From contig DKAT01000024.1 of NCBI GenBank assembly GCA_002450905.1, forward strand, positions 118,809 through 169,802: a DNA stretch of 50,994 nt. The letters are read 5' to 3'. The translations under genes and the position numbers were made by a program. The notes under the pieces are model-generated. The model searched no databases. It saw only the letters and a list, made by a program, of their open reading frames with translations, and was not told the DNA's origin. This document shows positions 8,369 through 15,173 of the stretch, piece after piece. Every line of letters starts with the position of its first letter. Position 1 is the first letter of the stretch. The DNA is from Spirochaetia bacterium UBA6919. GTDB lineage: Bacteria > Spirochaetota > UBA6919.

Positions 8369-9337
8369 ATGATTCATTCGTTTGTGATTACAGGATTTCT
8401 CGGTGTTGGGAAAAGTACCATGCTTATAAACACCGTTCAAAAATATTTCGAGGATAAACAGGTCGCTATTATTGTCAATGAGTTTGGTGATATTGGCATT
8501 GATGGCAAAATACTAAAAAATGTCCACAGTGAAGTCCTTGAAATATCTGAGGGATGTATTTGTTGTCAGCTGGCAGAGGAGTTTGAGAGTGGTGTCCTTG
8601 AAATTATGAGTTCTTATAATCCTGATATAATTTTAGTTGAAACATCCGGTGCATCAGAGCCATTCCCAATCTATCTTTCACTGCGTAATCTGGGTATCAA
8701 TATAGAAGGGGTTATCTGTATTGTTGATGCTAAAAACTTTGATTCCTACAAAGAAAACTCCACTGCCAAATATCAGTTAGGTGGATCAAATATCCTCGTC
8801 ATCAATAAAATAGATCTCGTGAATGATGAAGAACTCTCTGAAGTCAATAAACAAGTCATTGCAATAAAAGAAAAATACAACATCAAGAGCAAATTTACTG
8901 GAGAAACCATTTTTAATAATTACGTGATTCACCACGCAGAAAAGGGACTTGTTCCTAAAGAAGTATTTGAGGGGACTTATAATCTGAATGAGATCATTGG
9001 ATTGGCAGGGGATTATCAGCATATAGACCACACTTCAAAAGATTCTATTTCGCAGAAAGTTGCTATTCTTAAACAAGATATCGAGTTTAGTGCCATCGAT
9101 AATTTATTAAACAGTCTCCCCAAAAATATTTATAGAGTAAAAGGGGTTGTCTTAACAAAGGATATCCCTAATCCCGTAATTATTAACTACTCCTTTGGTG
9201 ATACGTCTTTTGAAGAATTACAAGATTATAAAGACCAATCCATTTTGATATTTATAGGGGAATCGATTTCTCATGACGTAACTTTGCTTGCTGAGAAGTT
9301 TGATTTTCTTAGAATACCTGATAATCACCATCATTAA
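8369..9337 (+). CDS. CobW/COG0523-family metal-chaperone GTPase
   Basis: This 322-residue protein has the full G3E GTPase signature: P-loop GFLGVGKST (9-17), the metal-binding CxCC motif in GCICCQ (C63, C65, C66), ETSG (91-94) and the guanine-specificity motif NKID (146-149). The C-terminal half is the smaller CobW_C-type domain and the chain ends in three histidines. COG0523 proteins deliver or insert metals (Zn, Co, Fe); many are induced by zinc starvation. It is monocistronic, with its own promoter and a dyad at the start site. It lies about 4 kb from a zinc enzyme (the carbonic anhydrase receptor), a suggestive but unproven link. The subfamily cannot be fixed from sequence alone. Confidence 0.93.
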   Translation: MIHSFVITGFLGVGKSTMLINTVQKYFEDKQVAIIVNEFGDIGIDGKILKNVHSEVLEISEGCICCQLAEEFESGVLEIMSSYNPDIILVETSGASEPFPIYLSLRNLGINIEGVICIVDAKNFDSYKENSTAKYQLGGSNILVINKIDLVNDEELSEVNKQVIAIKEKYNIKSKFTGETIFNNYVIHHAEKGLVPKEVFEGTYNLNEIIGLAGDYQHIDHTSKDSISQKVAILKQDIEFSAIDNLLNSLPKNIYRVKGVVLTKDIPNPVIINYSFGDTSFEELQDYKDQSILIFIGESISHDVTLLAEKFDFLRIPDNHHH

Positions 9338-9449
9338 TTATCATATTGTTAATTTTTTCCACAAGCATCTGACTTGCGATTAAATCAAAATCCTCTTTCG
9401 ATCCTTTTTTAACATGATCCAGAGATGCCACACCTATCCAATAACGCAT
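9309..9449 (-). pseudogene. Internally deleted EVE-domain gene copy
   Basis: The first 16 residues (MRYWIGVASLDHVKKG) are identical to the intact EVE gene at 13500-13922 and are followed directly by the last part of that protein (KEDFDLIASQMLVE). The middle 107 codons are missing: the join falls at an 11 bp imperfect direct repeat, AAATCCTCTTT/AAACCCTCTTT, at 13540 and 13861 in the intact copy, so exactly 321 bp were lost in frame. A Shine-Dalgarno GGAG still precedes the ATG at 9449, so a 46-residue peptide could be made. It would keep neither the EVE fold nor its nucleic-acid pocket. The end runs 29 bp antisense into the COG0523 gene. Confidence 0.85.
9319..9358 (+). terminator. Weak intrinsic terminator of the COG0523 gene
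   Basis: TGATAAT (9319-9325), an 11 nt loop, ATTATCA (9337-9343), then a T-rich run ending in six T. The stem overlaps the stop codon and is almost all A-T, so strength is doubtful. Confidence 0.35.
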
Positions 9450-9541
9450 ATTAGCTCCATTGAGAGTTTTAATAATAATCGTAAAATAATTTTCGGGCAG
9501 GGATTTGACTTTCGAGAGGGGATGGAAAAATATTTTTTTGG
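9355..9541 (-). repeat. Direct repeat, deleted copy (EVE gene and its upstream flank)
   Basis: This segment matches 13507-14008 at both ends, including about 90 bp of non-coding sequence upstream of the start codon, but lacks the internal 321 bp. The two copies are in the same orientation and bracket the TetR and carbonic anhydrase-receptor genes. The upstream flank is more diverged than the coding ends. Confidence 0.8.
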
Positions 9542-9590
9542 GGTACATTGATTCTGGCAGGCTATATTATTATATCTAAATATAATTCCA

Positions 9591-10175
9591 TCACTTTAAT
9601 AATAGATGATCCAGTATGTTCAGAAAAGCATTGAGTGGATCAGCATTTCTACTGGCTTTCATTCTGAGAATTGCTCCTCCCCAGCTATTGTATATAAACT
9701 CCGATAATATTTCTATATCCTGAGAGGGATTAATTTCACCTGTTTCCTGTGCTTCTTTAAGACACTGGGTTAATGGTTCTTTCAGATGCTCAAGAGAGTT
9801 TTTCAGAGAATGACTAATTTTCTCATTCACATCAGCCATTTCCTGGCATAAATTCAGATTAAAACATCCCATCCTAAAATCTTTTTGGGTAAAATATTTG
9901 GCTAACATGGAATATAATTTCTTAATACGTTGAATGGGAGATAGTTTCTGATCTTCTAGTATACCCAGCAACATTGTATGATTATTATCAGAATAGTATT
10001 TGATTAACTGGAGGGCGAAATCTTCTTTACTCTCAAAGTAATTATAAAAAGATCCCTTGGGTATTCCTGCGGAGTCCACGATTTCTTGTATACCAGTGGC
10101 ATTATACCCCTTCTCATACATAATCTCAAGACCTTTTTGAAGAATATTTAACTTTTTATCATCTCTTCCAGACAT
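9591..10175 (-). CDS. TetR-family transcriptional repressor (NemR/AcuR-like)
   Basis: This 194-residue protein has an N-terminal TetR helix-turn-helix (about 8-55) ending in IPKGSFYNYFESKEDF, the usual recognition-helix region. The ligand domain contains GCFNLNLCQEMAD and, near the end, a stretch like WGGAILRMKASRNADPL, the pattern of the NemR/AcuR-type C-terminal domain that senses electrophiles or small acids. The two Cys in the first motif could be reactive, but this is inference. No target gene is adjacent in operon. The gene has its own promoter with a TetR-type palindrome between -35 and -10, so autorepression is likely. It has no Shine-Dalgarno sequence. The carbonic anhydrase receptor upstream has different dyads, so control of it by this protein is not supported by site similarity. 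Confidence 0.92.
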   Translation of the reverse strand: MSGRDDKKLNILQKGLEIMYEKGYNATGIQEIVDSAGIPKGSFYNYFESKEDFALQLIKYYSDNNHTMLLGILEDQKLSPIQRIKKLYSMLAKYFTQKDFRMGCFNLNLCQEMADVNEKISHSLKNSLEHLKEPLTQCLKEAQETGEINPSQDIEILSEFIYNSWGGAILRMKASRNADPLNAFLNILDHLLLK

Positions 10176-10181
10176 ATCTAT

Positions 10182-10210
10182 AATTTATGACCAGTCATCT
10201 TGAAAGTCAA
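10182..10210 (-). promoter_or_regulatory. Sigma70 promoter of the TetR gene, leaderless layout
   Basis: On the minus strand: -35 TTGACT (10210-10205), 17 bp, -10 TAAATT (10187-10182). The A of the ATG (10175) is the seventh base after the -10, exactly where RNA should begin, and no ribosome-binding site is present. Confidence 0.65.
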
Positions 10211-10214
10211 GATG
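10187..10214 (-). promoter_or_regulatory. Two overlapping palindromic operators in the TetR promoter
   Basis: On the plus strand, ATGAC-CA-GTCAT (10187-10198) is a perfect dyad of the GACC/GGTC type common for TetR proteins, and CATCTTGA-AAG-TCAAGATG (10196-10214) is a second perfect dyad (8 bp arms). The first fills the spacer next to the -10, the second covers the -35. They share three bases, so binding to the two might be mutually exclusive. Confidence 0.6.
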
Positions 10215-10356
10215 TTTTGCAAATTAATTTTGATTTTGGTTTTCTGCTGCATCTACGTAAGCTATCTGCTAGATAAAATTCTGGAAAGTTCTTATTGAAA
10301 ATTATCTGTCTACTTATCACACCGAACCCAACACCCAAGGGAATATTCTGTCATTG

Positions 10357-10376
10357 ATAGACAATTTATTGTCTAT
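10357..10376. repeat. Perfect hairpin in the TetR-receptor intergenic gap
   Basis: ATAGACAA, 4 nt loop, TTGTCTAT. It lies in the 338 bp gap between the start of the TetR gene and the stop of the receptor gene. No open frame or T-run accompanies it. The rest of this gap holds the 29 bp repeat and one more hairpin. Confidence 0.4.
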
Positions 10377-10431
10377 TCCTTTCAGATAATAGGAATAGGC
10401 ATATGGAACCTTTGTGTCACAAACGAACACC

Positions 10432-10458
10432 ATCGGAATTAAAATTTCTGGTTCCGAT
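10432..10458. repeat. 29-bp hairpin repeat, copy A
   Basis: ATCGGAA, 13 nt AT-rich loop containing AAAATT, TTCCGAT, followed by ACCC. The same stem, loop length and loop core recur at 31849 and 39932. Here it is 3' of the receptor gene. Confidence 0.7.
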
Positions 10459-10479
10459 ACCCCTTTATTTTAGGTTAAT

Positions 10480-10496
10480 GGTATTCGTGGAATACC
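10480..10496. terminator. Hairpin downstream of the receptor gene
   Basis: GGTATTC-GTG-GAATACC is a perfect 7 bp stem with a 3 nt loop, starting about 18 bp after the receptor stop codon; flanking TTAGG/CCTAA may extend it. There is no T-tract, so intrinsic termination is uncertain; it may protect the 3' end. Confidence 0.35.
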
Positions 10497-10513
10497 CTAA
10501 TATGTTAATAGAA

Positions 10514-13267
10514 TTAAAAGTCCTTAAAATCTTTGGAATTAGGTTCTTCTTCAATGGGTAGATCTGATTTTTTAATTACCCGTTTTGATTTCATCTTATG
10601 AAAATCGATGTGTGGATGAGCTACCGTGGTTAACCCATGAGATGCAGTTTTATGATCGTGAGAGATTTGTTTAATATGTGTGATTTTGGAAAGATCTTTC
10701 GAGCCGTTGGAGGATTTTTGACCTTCTATTAACGAATTCAGTTGTTGAACAATCTCTAAGAGAGATACTGCAAGACCACTCATCTCTTCCGCTGCCCCTG
10801 CACTCTCTTGTGCTGCTGATGAGCTTTCCTCGGAGCTACTGGCATTGGCCTGAACCACCTTATCCATATCGAGCATGGTATGATTAAGCTGTTCTATTCC
10901 CTGAGCCTGTTCCTGAGATGATGTGGATACTTCTGCTATCAGATCTTTGAGTTTTGAGATATTCTCTACCACTTCATTGAAAGATCTTTCTGTGGTTTGA
11001 GTGAGCTCGAAACCTTCTTTAATTCTTTTAATTGAACTATCAATAAGCTCTGTGGTACTCTTGGCGGCATCTGCAGTTCTTTTAGCCAGACTCCTGACCT
11101 CATCAGCTACGACAGCAAATCCCATCCCTGCTTCTCCTGCCCGTGCTGCTTCAACGGCTGCATTCAGTGCTAATAAGTTCGTTTGGAAGGCAATATCTTC
11201 AATGATTTTAATAATTTTCCCAGTTTCTTCGCTGGATTTGGTGATTTCATTGATGGCTGTTTTGAGGCTTGCCATGTGTGAACCCGCCTGATTGACAATT
11301 TTAGAGGAATCTTCGACGAAACTATTGGCTTGCAACGTGTTTTGTGAGTTATTTTGGACCATAGCGGAGATTTCTTCAAGGGATGCTGTGGTCTCTTCAA
11401 GAGAACTTGCCATTTCTGATGCACCTTCAGCTAGAGTTTGGCTTGCACTTGCTACCTGTTGTGAACCTGAGGCGACTTGTTCGGAACTTGTTGAAATGAT
11501 GTCTACAGAATCTTTGATGGAAATGACGATATCTCTTGAAATGTAGATGGATAAAATGATTCCAAAGGTGAGGGCGAAAGCCACGATGATGATCAAGATG
11601 ATGATGGCGGATTTCTCGTCCTGTTCAGCTTTCTTTACTGATGTGAGGGTAAAGTTTTCAACCTCCTGAAGAAATTCTTTTAATTTTACATTTAATTCGT
11701 CCTGATCCTTTCGGATAGATTTTCCAAGGAGTTCTGCTTGTTTGAGGTCATTGGTATTAAATAATTGAAATGCCTGAAGGACGAGTTTTTCAAAATCATC
11801 GTGCTCTTTGTTAATTACTTTGATTTGCTGTTTAATCCTGAGGAATTCGTTTTTTTCTTCCAATGAATTAGCTTGCTGAAGACCTTTTGTAGCGATGTTT
11901 TCTGCTTGTTTGATTTCCCCATCAACCTTTTTAGCCAGATTGTGGAAATTATTCTCTGTCAGCTTTAGTTCAAAAGATTTGTTCTCCCCTGCTTTGATCA
12001 TTTCAGCGTATCGATAAGCTCTCTCATAGAAAATAGACTGTTCCAACTGGTGTTCTGTAATTTTATTTATGATATTTGTTATAGGGAGATCATGTTTAGC
12101 GATACTTTCAATCTCGTCTCCGATCTGAGCCATTTTTATGATGCCATATGCGGATGAAATGATGAGTAGTACGATTAATGAGATGGAAATGGTCAGGATT
12201 CTGTTCTTTAATTTCATGTTATTCATGTATTTCTTTTTGATGATGATGTAGAGGGCGAAGAGGAGTCCCAGCATGATGATAATTATAATTACGAGAGTGA
12301 GTATGCTGAATAGTGATTGATTGGACTGGATCATAATTTGCTCCTTTGTATGATTGGATGATGTCTTCTGAGTTGTGGTTTGATTGGCTGGTGTATTAGA
12401 GATTTGTTGGATATTGCCGTGTTGATTGGGAGTGGATTTCTTATGGGATAAGGATTGATGAGATTTTCCGCTTATTATATGAGATCCGGTAACATTAACT
12501 GCGATGACCTTACGATTATTCATTGGTTGAACGGGACGTGCGTTATTTTTAAACAGAGCTATGAATGTTTTGATCTGAGTTTCCGAAACTTCTATGGGGT
12601 TCATGAGCACATGCCACTTTAAACCTTCCGAACAGGGGGGTGTTGTGAGAGATCCGCTGTATAAGTAATAGGACTGGTTCGATGGGATTAGTTTTCCTGG
12701 ATCAATCTGAGTATTAATGGACTGTACTTTGTTGATATCTTTTGGAAGGTTGTTCCAGAGTGTTTGGATAAGGGGATGCTCTGTACCTTTCTTCATGAGG
12801 ACACCGACTACAGCGTATTGTCCATCCTCACTCCTGTGGACAAAATGGACTTCCATTTCATGATGATTACCATTGATCTGGTGTTCACTGGGGGTGTGGA
12901 AATGGAATTGGAGCAGGTTAAATCGCTTACCCCCGGATATAATATGGCTTTCTGCAGTGTAATTGACCTGAATGGTGTGTCCATTATTAATAATTTTGAG
13001 GGGAGAAGGATTATAATGAAACTCAATGGGCTTTAAATCTACGGTGGTGGTTTCTTTGATATTGATTGGTGATTGGCTGAGACCTATTTTACAGTTGATA
13101 TACCCCTTAGAAAGCTCACTCCAATTAGTGGGTCCAGTTTTTCCCTCATAAGACCAGTGGGTGGTATTATCTGCAGAGTATATAGTAGTGCTGATAAGTA
13201 TTGTGAACAGGATATAAACGAGTGATATTAATTGTAAATTTCTGGTATAATTAAACAATTTTAACAT
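10514..13267 (-). CDS. Alpha-carbonic anhydrase-methyl-accepting chemotaxis receptor fusion
   Basis: This 917-residue single frame has AAGGAG before the ATG. Residues 1-31 are a signal sequence. Residues 35-258 are a complete alpha-carbonic anhydrase: zinc ligands H122, H124 (FHFHTPSEH) and H141 (EVHFVH), Glu106 equivalent E128, Thr199 equivalent T208 in LTTPPC, His64-type proton shuttle H97 in NNGH, and the Cys59/Cys212 pair of secreted bacterial enzymes. A Ser/Thr/Asn/Gln-rich linker (260-315), TM1 (319-343), a basic loop and TM2 (356-378) lead to a periplasmic helical-bundle domain (380-553), TM3 (554-576), then the cytoplasmic chemoreceptor domain without HAMP; its tip (690-722) reads DIAFQTNLLALNAAVEAARA. 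The tail holds seven His (864-890). The anhydrase should interconvert CO2 and bicarbonate outside the inner membrane while the receptor signals to CheA. That signalling responds to CO2, bicarbonate or protons is inference. Confidence 0.96.
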   Translation of the reverse strand: MLKLFNYTRNLQLISLVYILFTILISTTIYSADNTTHWSYEGKTGPTNWSELSKGYINCKIGLSQSPINIKETTTVDLKPIEFHYNPSPLKIINNGHTIQVNYTAESHIISGGKRFNLLQFHFHTPSEHQINGNHHEMEVHFVHRSEDGQYAVVGVLMKKGTEHPLIQTLWNNLPKDINKVQSINTQIDPGKLIPSNQSYYLYSGSLTTPPCSEGLKWHVLMNPIEVSETQIKTFIALFKNNARPVQPMNNRKVIAVNVTGSHIISGKSHQSLSHKKSTPNQHGNIQQISNTPANQTTTQKTSSNHTKEQIMIQSNQSLFSILTLVIIIIIMLGLLFALYIIIKKKYMNNMKLKNRILTISISLIVLLIISSAYGIIKMAQIGDEIESIAKHDLPITNIINKITEHQLEQSIFYERAYRYAEMIKAGENKSFELKLTENNFHNLAKKVDGEIKQAENIATKGLQQANSLEEKNEFLRIKQQIKVINKEHDDFEKLVLQAFQLFNTNDLKQAELLGKSIRKDQDELNVKLKEFLQEVENFTLTSVKKAEQDEKSAIIILIIIVAFALTFGIILSIYISRDIVISIKDSVDIISTSSEQVASGSQQVASASQTLAEGASEMASSLEETTASLEEISAMVQNNSQNTLQANSFVEDSSKIVNQAGSHMASLKTAINEITKSSEETGKIIKIIEDIAFQTNLLALNAAVEAARAGEAGMGFAVVADEVRSLAKRTADAAKSTTELIDSSIKRIKEGFELTQTTERSFNEVVENISKLKDLIAEVSTSSQEQAQGIEQLNHTMLDMDKVVQANASSSEESSSAAQESAGAAEEMSGLAVSLLEIVQQLNSLIEGQKSSNGSKDLSKITHIKQISHDHKTASHGLTTVAHPHIDFHKMKSKRVIKKSDLPIEEEPNSKDFKDF

Positions 13268-13299
13268 AGCGTCTCCTTATTCTAATAAATATCTATATA

Positions 13300-13316
13300 T
13301 AGTGATCAAATCACTA
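13300..13316 (-). promoter_or_regulatory. Dyad in the receptor mRNA leader
   Basis: TAGTGAT-CAA-ATCACTA is a perfect 7 bp inverted repeat with a 3 bp spacer, about 33 bp before the receptor ATG and about 22 bp downstream of the predicted transcription start. It may be a roadblock operator or an RNA hairpin. Confidence 0.45.
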
Positions 13317-13325
13317 AAACTATCA

Positions 13326-13344
13326 ATTAAGAATTATTCTTAAT
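13326..13344 (-). promoter_or_regulatory. Dyad operator over the receptor transcription start
   Basis: ATTAAGAAT-T-ATTCTTAAT is a perfect 9 bp inverted repeat. It abuts the -10 and covers the predicted start near 13338, the position expected for a repressor. Confidence 0.5.
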
Positions 13345-13373
13345 AGTATAAATATTGATGGATATTTTGTCAA
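13345..13373 (-). promoter_or_regulatory. Strong sigma70 promoter of the receptor gene
   Basis: On the minus strand: -35 TTGACA (13373-13368), 17 bp, -10 TATACT (13350-13345). The leader is about 70 nt. It is not a flagellar sigma28 promoter, unlike many chemoreceptor genes. Confidence 0.7.
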
Positions 13374-13499
13374 TAAGTTATTTTTAATATAATGATTTTT
13401 TTATTTAGGTTAATATTTGAATTCATAATGTTTCGAGGTAAAAGATTTTTAGTGGTTATGTGAATAGTATTATAACTTGCTAGCTTCAATATTGATATC

Positions 13500-13922
13500 T
13501 TATAGGTTTTCCACAAGCATCTGACTTGCAATTAATTCGAAATCCTCTTTGGGGATCTCAAAATGACCATAACGAAAGCAATATCCCCACTTGTTTTTAT
13601 CCTTAATAAATGTGAGTTGGTTAATGAGTGGTCGAATGGGTATAGGTTTGGATTGATGGTAATGGATATCCCTTCTGTAGGGGGTAAAATCTTTTGACAT
13701 TTCAAAGGAGTAGACTCTGTCATCCACGACCTGGCCTATGGCTGTGAACATCTGGCAGGGCTCATTCTCAGTATAAACCATTTTTGGGGAATAATAGATG
13801 ATCCAATCGTCCTGGGACATTCTTATCAAAGGATTTTTTTTACCGTGACAGACCTGACAGAAACCCTCTTTTAGTCCTTTTTTAACATGATCCAGAGATG
13901 CAACACCAATCCAGTAGCGCAT
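13500..13922 (-). CDS. EVE-domain protein (UPF0310 family)
   Basis: This 140-residue protein is nearly all one domain. Family landmarks in order: YWIGVASLDHVKKG at the N-terminus, GFCQVCHGKKNPLIRM, DWIIYYSPK, MFTAIGQVVDDRVYSFEM, DFTPYRRDIHY, IRPLINQLTFI, WGYCFRYGHFEI and a C-terminal DFELIASQM. EVE domains are PUA-like and bind modified bases in RNA or DNA; stand-alone members are often found near defence or stress genes. The start (ATG at 13922) is preceded by GGAG about 6 bp upstream. The gene is alone, divergent from the ParB-like gene. A copy with an in-frame 321 bp deletion sits at 9309-9449. No biochemical target can be read from the sequence. Confidence 0.92.
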   Translation of the reverse strand: MRYWIGVASLDHVKKGLKEGFCQVCHGKKNPLIRMSQDDWIIYYSPKMVYTENEPCQMFTAIGQVVDDRVYSFEMSKDFTPYRRDIHYHQSKPIPIRPLINQLTFIKDKNKWGYCFRYGHFEIPKEDFELIASQMLVENL

Positions 13923-14008
13923 AGACTCTCCATAGATAGTTTTATAATAAATGTTATTTATCGGGTGGGGATTGGACTTTCAAGTGGGGTTTGGAAAAAT
14001 ATTTTTAT
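13507..14008 (-). repeat. Direct repeat, full copy (EVE gene and its upstream flank)
   Basis: Pairs with 9355-9541 in the same orientation. Similarity continues past the start codon for about 90 bp, so the unit copied was more than the coding region. Confidence 0.8.
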
Positions 14009-14072
14009 CTGGAGGTGGTGAAAGGAATATTCGTGATTCGATAAGGGGATATCAATTTTTAAGGAGATCAAT

Positions 14073-15092
14073 ATGATGATAGATCAGGTTAAACCAGGAA
14101 TAACAACTCATCCGATATTTTATGAGATGGATATTCAAGACATCCGGCACAATGAAAAGTCCTACAGAAAGGAATATCCACCCGAGGACATTGAAGATCT
14201 TGCGAAGAGTATTCAAACCATTGGATTACTTCACCCAATTCTAATCAAGAAATCAGGGGATAAATACCTTGTGATATCGGGAGAGAGACGATTATATGCT
14301 TATGAGTGGTTGTATCATAAATATGGTGAGGAGTATAGGAAGATTCCATCACGGATTATTGAATCAGATAGAGATATGGGGATTTATGCCTTGTCGGAGA
14401 ATATCCATCGCTATGATTTAACCCCACTAGAAGAGGCTGGGGCAGTGTATGATCTATTGAAGAACACTCGACTGACCTATGAACAACTGGGACATCACTT
14501 AGGGAAGTCGGAAAGCTATGTGGAGAACAGGATGAGGTATTTCAGAATCTTTCATGGACTTTTAAGCCGTATAAAAATGTTTAAGGTGAAAGGGGATTTC
14601 ATTAAGAGGTTGGGTAAATTACCTATCTCAAAGATGCTTCCCCTGAAGACTCTCATCAGCCACTGGGGTGAGAAAGAAACTTATGATTTCCTGATGGAGA
14701 TTACAGATCATGACCTCTCCCTGAAAACTATTAAAGATACTCTCCAGATTCATTATGAACAGCAGTTGAATAGGAGAATATTACATCTAGCAGAAGAAGA
14801 TCAGAACCCTATTGAATTAGAAAATGATGAGTCTTTCGATGATTCTCAGGAAATAATCATAGATCAATTCATAGAGAAACGAAAAAAACCTCTTATTATA
14901 AAAGAAAACCCTATTGAGACAATCAGAAGGACAAAAGACCACCCTGATTCCAACTGGAGTAACGAGTTTTGGCTAAAGCTGATTGAACTGATCCGAGATT
15001 CCCTTCAGATCAGATTTCGGAGGATACTTGATTTCCAAAAGGCTTTTGAACACCTTGTTGATCGCTATGGAGAACCTATTCAACTGGGATAA
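14073..15092 (+). CDS. Orphan ParB/Spo0J-family protein
   Basis: This 339-residue protein has AAGGAG before the ATG. Residues about 20-110 are the ParB N-terminal (CTPase/nuclease-like) domain with LAKSIQTIGLLHPILIKKSG, GERRLYAYEW and the SENIHRYDLTPLEEA motif. A helix-turn-helix follows (TYEQLGHHLGKSESYVENRM). The C-terminal 140 residues, acidic and then basic, match nothing I recognise. The GERR-type box in true ParB binds CTP and nucleic-acid clamping follows. No parA is adjacent and I see no parS-like palindrome cluster nearby, so this may be an accessory paralogue or a nucleoid-occlusion/transcription factor rather than the chromosomal partition protein. Its base composition is more GC-rich than the 1-8 kb genes, perhaps hinting at acquisition. 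Confidence 0.88.
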   Translation: MMIDQVKPGITTHPIFYEMDIQDIRHNEKSYRKEYPPEDIEDLAKSIQTIGLLHPILIKKSGDKYLVISGERRLYAYEWLYHKYGEEYRKIPSRIIESDRDMGIYALSENIHRYDLTPLEEAGAVYDLLKNTRLTYEQLGHHLGKSESYVENRMRYFRIFHGLLSRIKMFKVKGDFIKRLGKLPISKMLPLKTLISHWGEKETYDFLMEITDHDLSLKTIKDTLQIHYEQQLNRRILHLAEEDQNPIELENDESFDDSQEIIIDQFIEKRKKPLIIKENPIETIRRTKDHPDSNWSNEFWLKLIELIRDSLQIRFRRILDFQKAFEHLVDRYGEPIQLG

Positions 15093-15173
15093 TATCTTCT
15101 ATAATAGAAATGAAGATCGATACAATAACAATACAATGTTCAAGAGCCCTTTTATTAATACTATATATATCGC

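Noticed and set aside
11001..11546. Plus-strand open frames inside the CA-receptor gene
   Set aside because: They are antisense shadows of the Ala/Ser-rich receptor domain, with no ribosome sites and no family likeness.
13268..13499. Sigma28-type flagellar promoter for the chemoreceptor
   Set aside because: No TAAA-N15-GCCGATAA pattern; a strong sigma70 promoter explains the gene.
14073..15092. A parABS partition locus
   Set aside because: No parA and no visible cluster of parS-like palindromes near the ParB-like gene.
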